Below the pieces are notes generated by a model that saw nothing but the letters and a program-made list of their open reading frames with translations, had not been told where the DNA came from and made no database searches. This document shows, one piece after another, positions 1 through 6,484 of a DNA stretch of 64,000 bases; the stretch's first letter is position 1; every line of letters starts with the position of its first letter. The position numbers were made by a program, and so were the translations under genes. Source of the stretch: Candidatus Obscuribacterales bacterium (GTDB lineage Bacteria > Cyanobacteriota > Vampirovibrionia > Obscuribacterales > Obscuribacteraceae); assembly GCA_019744775.1 (NCBI GenBank), contig JAIETZ010000001.1:248001-312000 (forward strand), read 5' to 3'.

Positions 1-102
1 GACAGTGGCTACGGCATTAGCCGTGTCATGAAAGCCATTTACAAAATCAAAGCCTAAGGCTAGAAGGACGGCAAGAACAGCAACGATGCTTTCCCAATTC
101 AT
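1..102 (-). CDS. pit: PiT-family inorganic phosphate transporter (N-terminal fragment)
   Basis: The window edge cuts this gene, leaving only the first 34 codons. They encode one hydrophobic helix followed by FDFVNGFHDTANAVATV. That segment closely resembles the conserved N-terminal signature of PiT (PitA-like, PF01384) low-affinity phosphate/metal-phosphate symporters, whose FxxxNGxxDxANA element lines the transport path. The ATG lies at 102-100. The family is known to import phosphate across the inner membrane using the proton or sodium gradient. The rest of the protein lies before base 1, so completeness cannot be judged. The upstream region (103-216) carries a short inverted repeat. Confidence 0.85.
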   Translation of the reverse strand, partial: MNWESIVAVLAVLLALGFDFVNGFHDTANAVATV

Positions 103-190
103 GCCACTTTATCCATTCGCGGTAAACCTAGACGTGTCTATTTTACCAATCGGCAATATCAGTTGCTCACTGTGTAAAAAACGCGTTACC

Positions 191-209
191 AGTTATGACG
201 CTGATAACT
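191..209. promoter_or_regulatory. inverted repeat upstream of pit
   Basis: A perfect 6-bp inverted repeat (AGTTAT, 7-nt spacer, ATAACT) lies about 90 bp upstream of the pit start and just past the stop of the S66 gene. It could be an operator or a weak hairpin. No T-tract follows on either strand and no known Pho-box consensus was recognised, so the role is a guess. Confidence 0.2.
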
Positions 210-216
210 TTACAAC

Positions 217-1179
217 CTAGTTAACAGCCGAGTCAAGAAAGGAGAGTTGCCCTTTTTTTGTATCAAGACTGGCAATTACACCAATAGGAATCGTGTACGA
301 GTCCTCAGCTTGTCCAAAAGGGAAACCAAAGCAAGAGGTTTTCTGTAGTTCTTGCAAGCGCTGACCAAACAAATCTTCAATGGAAAGCATATTAGAAGAA
401 CCCTTGCGACCACAATTAACGAAATCGCCTAAAGCTACACCAGAGACTTTGCCTAAGTCGCCTGAAACATAGAAAGTTGAAAACCATCTATCAAGCATAT
501 CGTTTCGTTCGTTCTTGTCCTCTAAAAATAAAATGCTGTTTTCAAATTGTGGTTGAAACGGTGTACCCATAAGCGAACCGATTGCCGTAAGATTGCCGCC
601 CATGAGACGCCCGGATACAACTCCTTGCACAGGGGCATAGTGCGCGCTGCCAAAAGCTATTTTGCCTATGCGCACATTCAACGGTTTCAATAGTTTCTTT
701 TGTCCAATAGCGTGCTGTAAGTCTTCAAAACTAGCCGGTGAATTTAATTGATCAAGATTAGGACCATGGAATACAACCATGTTGGTGCGCTTATTTATAG
801 CTAATAAGAGCGCCGTATTATCGTCCGAACCAACAATTACTTTCGGGTGTTCAGCAATTAAATTGTAATCGAGCCTATCCAATAACCTAAGCGATCCATA
901 ACCACCGCTCAGACAAAAAATTCCTTTTACTGAATCGTCTTTAAAAAAGGTCATTAAGTCGGCAAGTCTTTCCGAATCCGACCCTGCCAGAAATCCTTGC
1001 ATATTGAGGGCATTTTCACCGACGACAGGCTTAAAGCCCATCCACTCCATAACTTTTACTGCCTTGGCAATAACTGCCGGACCATCAGGACGAGAAGCCG
1101 GTGAGACTAGACCAACTTTGTCACCGCGCTTTAGAGCATGCGGCTTAACGAGCTTCAGAGTGGTATCACTTCCGGTCAT
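217..1179 (-). CDS. S66 LD-carboxypeptidase-like protein, catalytic residues replaced
   Basis: This 320-residue protein is homologous along its whole length to its upstream neighbour and to peptidase S66 (LD-carboxypeptidase / MccF). Family members cut L,D-peptide bonds in murein tetrapeptides with a Ser-Glu-His triad. Aligned with the neighbour, the nucleophile motif VGYSDIT reads VGSDDNT here, placing Asp119 at the serine position. The Glu is kept in FLED (E220). The histidine of the FGH motif is Gln290 in FGQ. Two of three catalytic residues are therefore missing. The start ATG overlaps the upstream stop by 4 nt (ATGA), so the two are translationally coupled. Ser118 is one residue out of register and could conceivably act if the loop is shifted. 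I read it as a probable pseudoenzyme, perhaps a regulatory or binding partner of the active paralogue. Confidence 0.85.
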   Translation of the reverse strand: MTGSDTTLKLVKPHALKRGDKVGLVSPASRPDGPAVIAKAVKVMEWMGFKPVVGENALNMQGFLAGSDSERLADLMTFFKDDSVKGIFCLSGGYGSLRLLDRLDYNLIAEHPKVIVGSDDNTALLLAINKRTNMVVFHGPNLDQLNSPASFEDLQHAIGQKKLLKPLNVRIGKIAFGSAHYAPVQGVVSGRLMGGNLTAIGSLMGTPFQPQFENSILFLEDKNERNDMLDRWFSTFYVSGDLGKVSGVALGDFVNCGRKGSSNMLSIEDLFGQRLQELQKTSCFGFPFGQAEDSYTIPIGVIASLDTKKGQLSFLDSAVN

Positions 1180-2159
1180 GGCATGACCCCGCTTTCATCA
1201 ATGCGGAAAAGCACTTTATCCTTACTTGCCTCAAGTGTTGCTTGAACACCTATAGGCAAAGTCACTTTGTCTTTTGTGTGGCCGAAACGAACTCCGTAAA
1301 TTACTGGAATTCCTAATTCCCCAAGTCTATCTTTCAAAACATGTTCGATGCTGTAGTTGTAATTGAGCACATTGCGCCTGCTGTCACCTGGACGGCAATC
1401 TATACATTCACCGACAACAATGCCGGCAGCATCTTTCAACTTGCCTGCCAACAATAGTTGCGTAAGCATCCTATCAATACTGTGGGGTTCTTCTTGCAAG
1501 TCCTCCAGGAAAACGATGCAATTACGCGTATCAATTTCAAATTCCGTGCCCATAAGTTGTCTTAGAAGTGTCAGACAACCGCCAATCAATTTCCCTTTAC
1601 CTTTTCCTTCAGCAAGAACTACATCCGGCGGCGGGTAATTCTCATCCCAGGCTGATTGAGGCGGGTGGACAACTTCGCCTACAGGCGAATTTTCCATAAC
1701 AGCCTTTACAAAATGATCGTAGGTATATTGGCTATGACGAACATTGCCGGCAGTAGGTCCATGAAAAGTTATGAGCCCTGTCTTTTGATGGATAGGAATA
1801 AGCAGTCCTGTTATGTCTGAATAACCAACGAAGGGCTTGGGATTCTTCTTCACCAAATCAAAATCAAGCTTAGGCAAAAGTCTAACCGTGCCATTGCCGC
1901 CACGCAGAGGAATTATTGCCGATACTTCTTTATCAGCAAAGTGCTCATGCAAATCCTCAAGCCGGGCTTCATCGGTCCCTGCGTAGGTACCGTAACTATC
2001 AAGAATGTGTTTGCCTAATTTGACCTTAAGTCCAAGCGTAGACAACCACTTAACTGCCTTATCAACCTGTCCCGGCTCAAGTGGCGGCGAAGCCGGTGCA
2101 ATCACGCCGACGGTGTCACCTGATTTGAGTTTTTTAGGTTTAATAACTGAACTCGACAT
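1176..2159 (-). CDS. LD-carboxypeptidase (peptidase S66)
   Basis: Complete S66 family serine carboxypeptidase, expected to trim the terminal D-Ala from murein tetrapeptides during cell-wall recycling, normally in the cytoplasm. The triad can be placed by motif: Ser114 in VGYSDIT, Glu219 in FLED and His294 in FGHTKDKVTLPIG. The spacing resembles Pseudomonas LdcA (115/217/285). The ORF extends 7 codons upstream to a TTG, but the ATG at 2159 is preceded by GGAG at a usable distance, so I start there (327 residues). It is the first gene of a two-gene unit with the degenerate paralogue downstream, and is transcribed divergently from the acyl-CoA dehydrogenase gene. MccF-like self-immunity activity is an alternative within the same family. 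Confidence 0.9.
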   Translation of the reverse strand: MSSSVIKPKKLKSGDTVGVIAPASPPLEPGQVDKAVKWLSTLGLKVKLGKHILDSYGTYAGTDEARLEDLHEHFADKEVSAIIPLRGGNGTVRLLPKLDFDLVKKNPKPFVGYSDITGLLIPIHQKTGLITFHGPTAGNVRHSQYTYDHFVKAVMENSPVGEVVHPPQSAWDENYPPPDVVLAEGKGKGKLIGGCLTLLRQLMGTEFEIDTRNCIVFLEDLQEEPHSIDRMLTQLLLAGKLKDAAGIVVGECIDCRPGDSRRNVLNYNYSIEHVLKDRLGELGIPVIYGVRFGHTKDKVTLPIGVQATLEASKDKVLFRIDESGVMP

Positions 2160-2283
2160 AGGTCTCCATTTTAAACCCAACTAAGGGAAGGAGCTCATAC
2201 AGAAAGATATCAAGCACCGCATCTTCTCAAACACAAGCTAAACTGAACAAGTAGAGAGAAGTCCAGCAAACTGGACAAGCCGG

Positions 2284-3483
2284 ATGGCAAGCGAACAAAT
2301 AATGACCACACCAACAACTGAAAGAACCGTGAACCCACAAACTGGAAAAAGGGCTTTATACAACGAAAGCCAACTTGGTTGGCTGACAAAGGCAATGTCC
2401 TTTGCCGAAAAAATCCCTTTGGCTGACAAAATTAAGTCGGATACGGAAAATAGTTTCCGTCGAGATTTATTTGAAGCTGCCTGTAAGGAGGGTTTCGGTA
2501 GTCTGCCGTTTCCTAAAACTTACGGCGGCTCAGGTGGCGACTATGTCAGCTTTTGTTTATTGAATGAAGAATTCGGCAGAACAGTTGTGCCTATTATGAG
2601 TTCTCTAGGCGTACATATTCTCTGTCAGGAACCGGTCTACAAATTCGGCAACGAAGAACAGAAAAAGAAATATCTGCCACCATCGTCCACCGGTGAATAT
2701 TTAGCAGCGTTTGGACTAACTGAACCAAATGCCGGATCAGATACAGCCGCCATTCAGACAACGGCAAAACTTGTTGGCGATGAATACATCCTTAACGGCA
2801 CAAAGACATTTATCACATCAGGCGCTGCAGCTGACTATTACATCGTGATGGCCAAACTTATCGATGATAAAAATCCCGATGCAGTCAAATCGCCAAAATC
2901 AATTACCGCCTTTATCGTCGAGCGTAATTTCCCTGGATTTGCCGTCGGTCAAAAGTTCAACATGCTCGGCATGCGTGGCTATGCGACATGCGAAATTGTT
3001 TTCAACGACTGCCGTGTGCCCAAAAAGAATTTGCTTGGCGAACACGGACAAGGCCGCCAGGTGGCATTAGGTAGTCTTGCTAAAGGGCGAGTAACAATTG
3101 CCGCCCAAGCAACCGGTTGGGCACAAGGTGCTCTAGAAGGCATCATCAGCCATTTAAACTCAAACAGAGAAAAGCTCAATGAGATTGCTTATCTTGTAGG
3201 CGAACTGGCAATGCAAGTCGAATCAGCACGAGCCCTTACCTATCAGGCTGCTTACGCAATAGACCGTGGTGAAGGCGATGCTGTGCTAGCGGGCATGGCA
3301 AAAATCCAAGCAACGGATGCTGCTATGAAAGTAGCTACCGAAGCAATTTCCATTGTTGGAGAAGAAGCGACAGAACCAAAACTTTTGCTCGAACGCATCT
3401 TTCGTGACGCCAAAGCCGGACAAATATATGAAGGCACCAACCAAATTCAACGATCTCTTATTGCACGCAACTTATTGAAGTAA
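2284..3483 (+). CDS. acyl-CoA dehydrogenase
   Basis: Flavoprotein of the acyl-CoA dehydrogenase family (399 residues, full length), catalysing the FAD-dependent alpha,beta-oxidation of acyl-CoA in fatty-acid or amino-acid breakdown. Both family signatures are present: AAFGLTEPNAGSD in the middle domain and IYEGTNQIQ near the C terminus, where Glu383 sits in the position of the catalytic base. The C-terminal helical bundle ends in IARNLL as usual. Start choice is uncertain: ATG at 2284 gives the full N terminus and ATG at 2302 is an alternative, with no strong Shine-Dalgarno for either. Substrate chain length cannot be told. The next gene starts 3 nt after the stop, suggesting co-transcription. 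The dienoyl-CoA-reductase-like SDR at 43.9 kb fits the same pathway but is far away. Confidence 0.93.
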   Translation: MASEQIMTTPTTERTVNPQTGKRALYNESQLGWLTKAMSFAEKIPLADKIKSDTENSFRRDLFEAACKEGFGSLPFPKTYGGSGGDYVSFCLLNEEFGRTVVPIMSSLGVHILCQEPVYKFGNEEQKKKYLPPSSTGEYLAAFGLTEPNAGSDTAAIQTTAKLVGDEYILNGTKTFITSGAAADYYIVMAKLIDDKNPDAVKSPKSITAFIVERNFPGFAVGQKFNMLGMRGYATCEIVFNDCRVPKKNLLGEHGQGRQVALGSLAKGRVTIAAQATGWAQGALEGIISHLNSNREKLNEIAYLVGELAMQVESARALTYQAAYAIDRGEGDAVLAGMAKIQATDAAMKVATEAISIVGEEATEPKLLLERIFRDAKAGQIYEGTNQIQRSLIARNLLK

Positions 3484-3486
3484 AAG

Positions 3487-3894
3487 ATGGAATTCATAAC
3501 CAACTACATTCATCCATGGGCAATGCCCGCTGCCAAGATAGTCTTTTCTATGATGATGCTTTTCTTGAGCTTTGCCGGGGTACTTTTGCTTGTCAACTAT
3601 CAGCGTTTGATGCGCGGCTTGCAGGAAATGGAGATTTCCGCCAATCAGGAAAGAGATAACGTAATGTTTAACTTCACGGTTGCTCGCGCCAATTTGAATC
3701 AACTGAAAGAACGGTTTTCCATTCCTTTATTGCAAGAAGCAGCTCCCTCGCTAAATGACCTGCTTAGTCATGTTGGTTCGCTTGCCTTTCTTGTCATGCG
3801 ACGTGATCCAAACCTACTTAAATGGGGCGGCACGATAATGAACTTGGCAAAGTCCGCCTATGGTTATTTCAAGGGCAAGCAATATAATATGTAG
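3487..3894 (+). CDS. small membrane-anchored protein of unknown function
   Basis: A 135-residue protein with one clear membrane helix at about residues 15-38 (rich in Met, Phe and Leu). A charged, probably helical segment follows (45-75), then a C-terminal region ending in a basic tail. No family was recognised. It begins 3 nt after the acyl-CoA dehydrogenase stop on the same strand, so it is probably in that operon, and it precedes the polyprenyl synthase gene by about 45 nt. Its topology (short N-terminal side, one helix, cytoplasmic or periplasmic helical domain) would suit an adaptor or scaffold, but nothing in the sequence fixes a role. Confidence 0.7.
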   Translation: MEFITNYIHPWAMPAAKIVFSMMMLFLSFAGVLLLVNYQRLMRGLQEMEISANQERDNVMFNFTVARANLNQLKERFSIPLLQEAAPSLNDLLSHVGSLAFLVMRRDPNLLKWGGTIMNLAKSAYGYFKGKQYNM

Positions 3895-3939
3895 CTCTTC
3901 CCTTTAAGACGACTCATCTGTCGCAGGAAGTGTTCGTTG

Positions 3940-4860
3940 ATGGTTGCTACAACCAAATTTGATTTTGAGGAATTTGTCGCAAGCAAGCGCATGCTTGTAG
4001 ACGCTCATCTAGCCGAGTATTTGGCAACCGGAACTCCGGAAGTCCTCTACGAGTCAATGCGTTATTCAGTTTTGTCACCAGGCAAACGCATAAGAGCCTT
4101 ACTTTGTCTGGCGGCCGCACAAGCTATAAATGAAGATGCGCACCGAGTGGCACTACCTTGCGCCTGTGCAATTGAGATGATTCACGCGATGAGCTTGATT
4201 CACGATGACTTGCCGGCGCTTGATAACGATGATATTCGTCGCGGTAAGCCAACCAATCACAAAGTTTTCGGCGAAGCTATAGCGCTTTTAGCAGGCGACG
4301 CATTATTGATGCTGGCTATGGAAACAATTGCCAATCACATTCCTGCATCTATAGAAAGATCTATTGTCGTCAAAGTCCTGAGTGAATTAGCTAAAGCAAC
4401 AGGGGCTCCAGGCATGGTCGGGGGACAAGTAGATGATATTGCTTTCACTGGAGGCAAGCTGCCGTCTGACAAATTAGCCATGCTCAATTCCATTCACCTG
4501 CGCAAAACCGGATCACTTATTCGTTTTTCTACGTGGTCCGGAGCGACACTGGCTGGAGCCAACCAAGAACAACAAAATCACTTCGCTACTTTTGGCGAAA
4601 TCCTTGGTCTGGCATTTCAAATAACAGACGACCTCTTAGATGTAACAGGCAGTGCTGAAACCCTGGGTAAAACTCCCGGCAAAGATGCCGAAGCAAACAA
4701 ACTTACCTTTGTTGCCATTGAGGGTATCGACAAATCAAAAGCCAAGCTACTAGATCTACAGCGTGAAGCAGAAACTGCTCTTACCAAGACTGGTGTAAGC
4801 AAACAATCACTTATTTATCTGGAATCACTTCTACAAATGGCGATTAATCGCGTAAGCTAA
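3940..4860 (+). CDS. ispA: polyprenyl synthetase (FPP/GGPP synthase type)
   Basis: Trans-isoprenyl diphosphate synthase that condenses IPP with allylic diphosphates to give C15 or C20 prenyl diphosphate for quinones, undecaprenyl carrier or carotenoids. Both Asp-rich metal-binding motifs are present: HDDLPALDNDD with the RRGKPTNH arm, and ITDDLLDVTG. The insertion in the first motif and the length (306 residues) fit bacterial type II FPP/GGPP synthases. A TTG lies just upstream in frame, but AGGAAG at 3926-3931 is better spaced for the ATG at 3940. Product length cannot be read reliably, so ispA is used loosely and crtE-like activity is possible. The downstream PAP2-like membrane gene may be co-transcribed. 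Confidence 0.9.
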   Translation: MVATTKFDFEEFVASKRMLVDAHLAEYLATGTPEVLYESMRYSVLSPGKRIRALLCLAAAQAINEDAHRVALPCACAIEMIHAMSLIHDDLPALDNDDIRRGKPTNHKVFGEAIALLAGDALLMLAMETIANHIPASIERSIVVKVLSELAKATGAPGMVGGQVDDIAFTGGKLPSDKLAMLNSIHLRKTGSLIRFSTWSGATLAGANQEQQNHFATFGEILGLAFQITDDLLDVTGSAETLGKTPGKDAEANKLTFVAIEGIDKSKAKLLDLQREAETALTKTGVSKQSLIYLESLLQMAINRVS

Positions 4861-4876
4861 AACAAAAGATGAACTA

Positions 4877-5419
4877 ATGCAAATCAATCCCACAGCATTT
4901 ATGCCAAATCTCTTCGCCTTCGAACTGTTTTTTCCGCCAGTATCGGAAACGATGATAAACGGTTCATATCAACGGGGCTGGCAAGTCCTTTTAGCCTTTG
5001 CCGTTGCACTTTCCGTTGCCCAATGGATAAAGATCTTCCACAAACTGATTAAAACCCGCCGTTTTGACTTACGTCTTTTGGCCAAAACTGGAGGCATGCC
5101 CTCAAGCCACAGCTCAAGCACAGTTGCTATGGCCGGAACGGTTGGACTAATTGAAGGGTTTAACTCCGTCTCTTTTTCTATCGCACTTTGCTTAGCCCTG
5201 GTTGTCATGTATGACGCCGCCGGCGTCAGGCGAACCGTAGGTTTACAAGCGCAAGTTGTGAACCAAATGCTTGAAGAACTCTTTTCCAATCACCCAACTA
5301 TCTCTGGACAACGCATTAAAGAATTCCTAGGACACACTCCTAAGGAGGTTCTGGTGGGTGCAGTTCTTGGTGGTTTGATTGCCTGGTTATGTAACCAATG
5401 GGTCACCAGCTGGGTCTGA
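4877..5419 (+). CDS. divergent PAP2 family (DUF212-type) membrane protein
   Basis: A 180-residue integral membrane protein resembling the DUF212 / divergent PAP2 family (plant and cyanobacterial homologues, PF02681). The diagnostic GGMPSSHS (72-79) is present, followed by the hydrophobic VMYDAAGVRRTVG region and a C-terminal GHTPKEVLVGAVLGG helix, with about four membrane segments. The PSSH motif matches the lipid-phosphatase core, but family function is unproven. It lies 16 nt after the polyprenyl synthase stop, so a role in isoprenyl-phosphate metabolism is plausible by context only. The start is uncertain: ATG 4877 lacks a good Shine-Dalgarno, and the ATG at codon 26 (MINGSYQRG) is an alternative. 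Confidence 0.85.
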   Translation: MQINPTAFMPNLFAFELFFPPVSETMINGSYQRGWQVLLAFAVALSVAQWIKIFHKLIKTRRFDLRLLAKTGGMPSSHSSSTVAMAGTVGLIEGFNSVSFSIALCLALVVMYDAAGVRRTVGLQAQVVNQMLEELFSNHPTISGQRIKEFLGHTPKEVLVGAVLGGLIAWLCNQWVTSWV

Positions 5420-5507
5420 TAAGCATGGAGTGCTTTTGTCAACAGAACGCTTAGCTGCAAAGCATGAAAAGACTGTAATACCTGACTACTGCTAATTGTT
5501 TCGCGAT

Positions 5508-5518
5508 TGCTATATAAT
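5508..5518 (+). promoter_or_regulatory. candidate extended -10 promoter
   Basis: The sequence TGCTATATAAT at 5508-5518 contains a perfect TATAAT and a TG element one helical position upstream. No convincing -35 hexamer is seen at the usual spacing, which extended -10 promoters tolerate. It would start a transcript near 5525 and place a leader of about 185 nt before the ATG at 5711. Confidence 0.45.
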
Positions 5519-5526
5519 CTGGAGCT

Positions 5527-5641
5527 TGGAAAGGGTTCCACAAAAGCCCTCTAACACAGGAAGGGTGAGGCATTCACCTGACAACTACTCAAGGAAACAC
5601 CTTGATTATCAAGTTGGATCCCGTTCTATTGAAAAGGAGGT
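5527..5641 (+). ncRNA. structured 5' leader with competing hairpins
   Basis: The stretch between the candidate promoter and the RHH-like gene holds several inverted repeats: TGGAA/TTCCA (5527-5540), GGTGA/TCACC (5564-5578), TCAAGG/CCTTGA (5589-5605), and CTTGA/TCAAG (5601-5613), which shares bases with the previous one so only one can form. A perfect AAGGAGGT follows at 5634-5641 but no start codon lies in range; the gene starts 70 nt later. No described riboswitch class was recognised. This may be a cis-regulatory leader; the function is inference. Confidence 0.35.
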
Positions 5642-5710
5642 AAGGCGGAAAAATCACAAAGAGACTGTTGGCAACAACAGCAATCCAAGTGGACAACTGC
5701 CGAATACTAA

Positions 5711-6256
5711 ATGAACACAACGGTCCCAACAACCACCACTACCACCCAAGCCAAAACGACGTCCCCACGTCGCTCAAGATTCCCAGGCAAGGAATCAGGT
5801 TCGGTGTCCTTCAATTTGACGGCTTTAGGTCGCCAATTGCTGAAGGAACAAGCCGCTAAGGCTGGCGTGTCCAACGGCGATTACGTCGAAATGCTCATTC
5901 GTGAGCGTGCTGGACAACCTCCTCTGCGCTTGCCGGCATCTGCCAAGCAAACAGGACCGAAGGGTGGCGCCAAGTCTTACTTCTTCGGCAAAAACAGAGG
6001 CACAACAACCGCTGTCTGCGTGACACCAATGGCACACAGACTGTTGGATGAACAAGTTGCTGCTTCCCGTATGAGCCGTGGAGACTATATCGAATATCTT
6101 CTGCGCGAGAAGTCTGGTGTGCTCGATGAGCACCTGAAAGCAGCGGCAGCCGCTCCTGCTCCAGCCCAACCAGCAACCTCAGCTCAGCCTCAAGTTGAGA
6201 TTGTTAACCCGGTGGTACCTCCAGTAACCACCTCCAACTTCGGGTCATTCAGCTAG
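5711..6256 (+). CDS. protein with two tandem ribbon-helix-helix-like modules
   Basis: A 181-residue protein with a Thr-rich disordered N terminus (1-25), module 1 (31-67: SVSFNLT strand, helix, turn GVSNGDYVEMLIRE), a linker with a GGAKSYFFGK segment, module 2 (98-136: AVCVT strand, helix, turn RMSRGDYIEYLLRE) and an Ala/Pro-rich tail. The two modules align with each other and look like CopG/Arc-type RHH folds, in which two strands pair to enter the DNA major groove. RHH proteins normally dimerise; two modules in one chain could form the DNA-binding unit alone. It ends in a strong terminator and follows a long structured leader, so it is a single-gene unit. The DNA-binding role is inferred from fold resemblance only. 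Confidence 0.7.
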   Translation: MNTTVPTTTTTTQAKTTSPRRSRFPGKESGSVSFNLTALGRQLLKEQAAKAGVSNGDYVEMLIRERAGQPPLRLPASAKQTGPKGGAKSYFFGKNRGTTTAVCVTPMAHRLLDEQVAASRMSRGDYIEYLLREKSGVLDEHLKAAAAAPAPAQPATSAQPQVEIVNPVVPPVTTSNFGSFS

Positions 6257-6322
6257 TAGCCAATTAGGTGCCATAAACACCCGATTGCCACACTAGTTGT
6301 GGCTGAAGTCTCATCCTCCTGT

Positions 6323-6354
6323 AAAAAGCCCCTGGCGCACGCCGGGGGCTTTTT
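6323..6354 (+). terminator. rho-independent terminator
   Basis: AAAAAGCCCC and GGGGCTTTTT arms with an inner GGC/GCC pair flank a short loop and end in a T-run, 67 nt after the RHH-like gene. It is a strong intrinsic terminator and separates this gene from the large gene downstream. Confidence 0.9.
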
Positions 6355-6484
6355 GTTGCCCGATTTCTTTTAATCCGAGTTTTAATCCTTAGCTGTCGAA
6401 TTAACCCAGCCAACGCATATACCCAATTTACGCGGGGGTATATAGACAGTGCCTGCCGGATTTAACGGCTACGAGGGAATTTGT

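Noticed and set aside
5496-5714. A 72-codon ORF in the leader of the RHH-like gene
   Set aside because: Its start is inside the -10 region and no Shine-Dalgarno precedes it; the AAGGAGGT lies inside the ORF, and the base composition is not codon-like. The ATGA overlap with the gene is probably chance.
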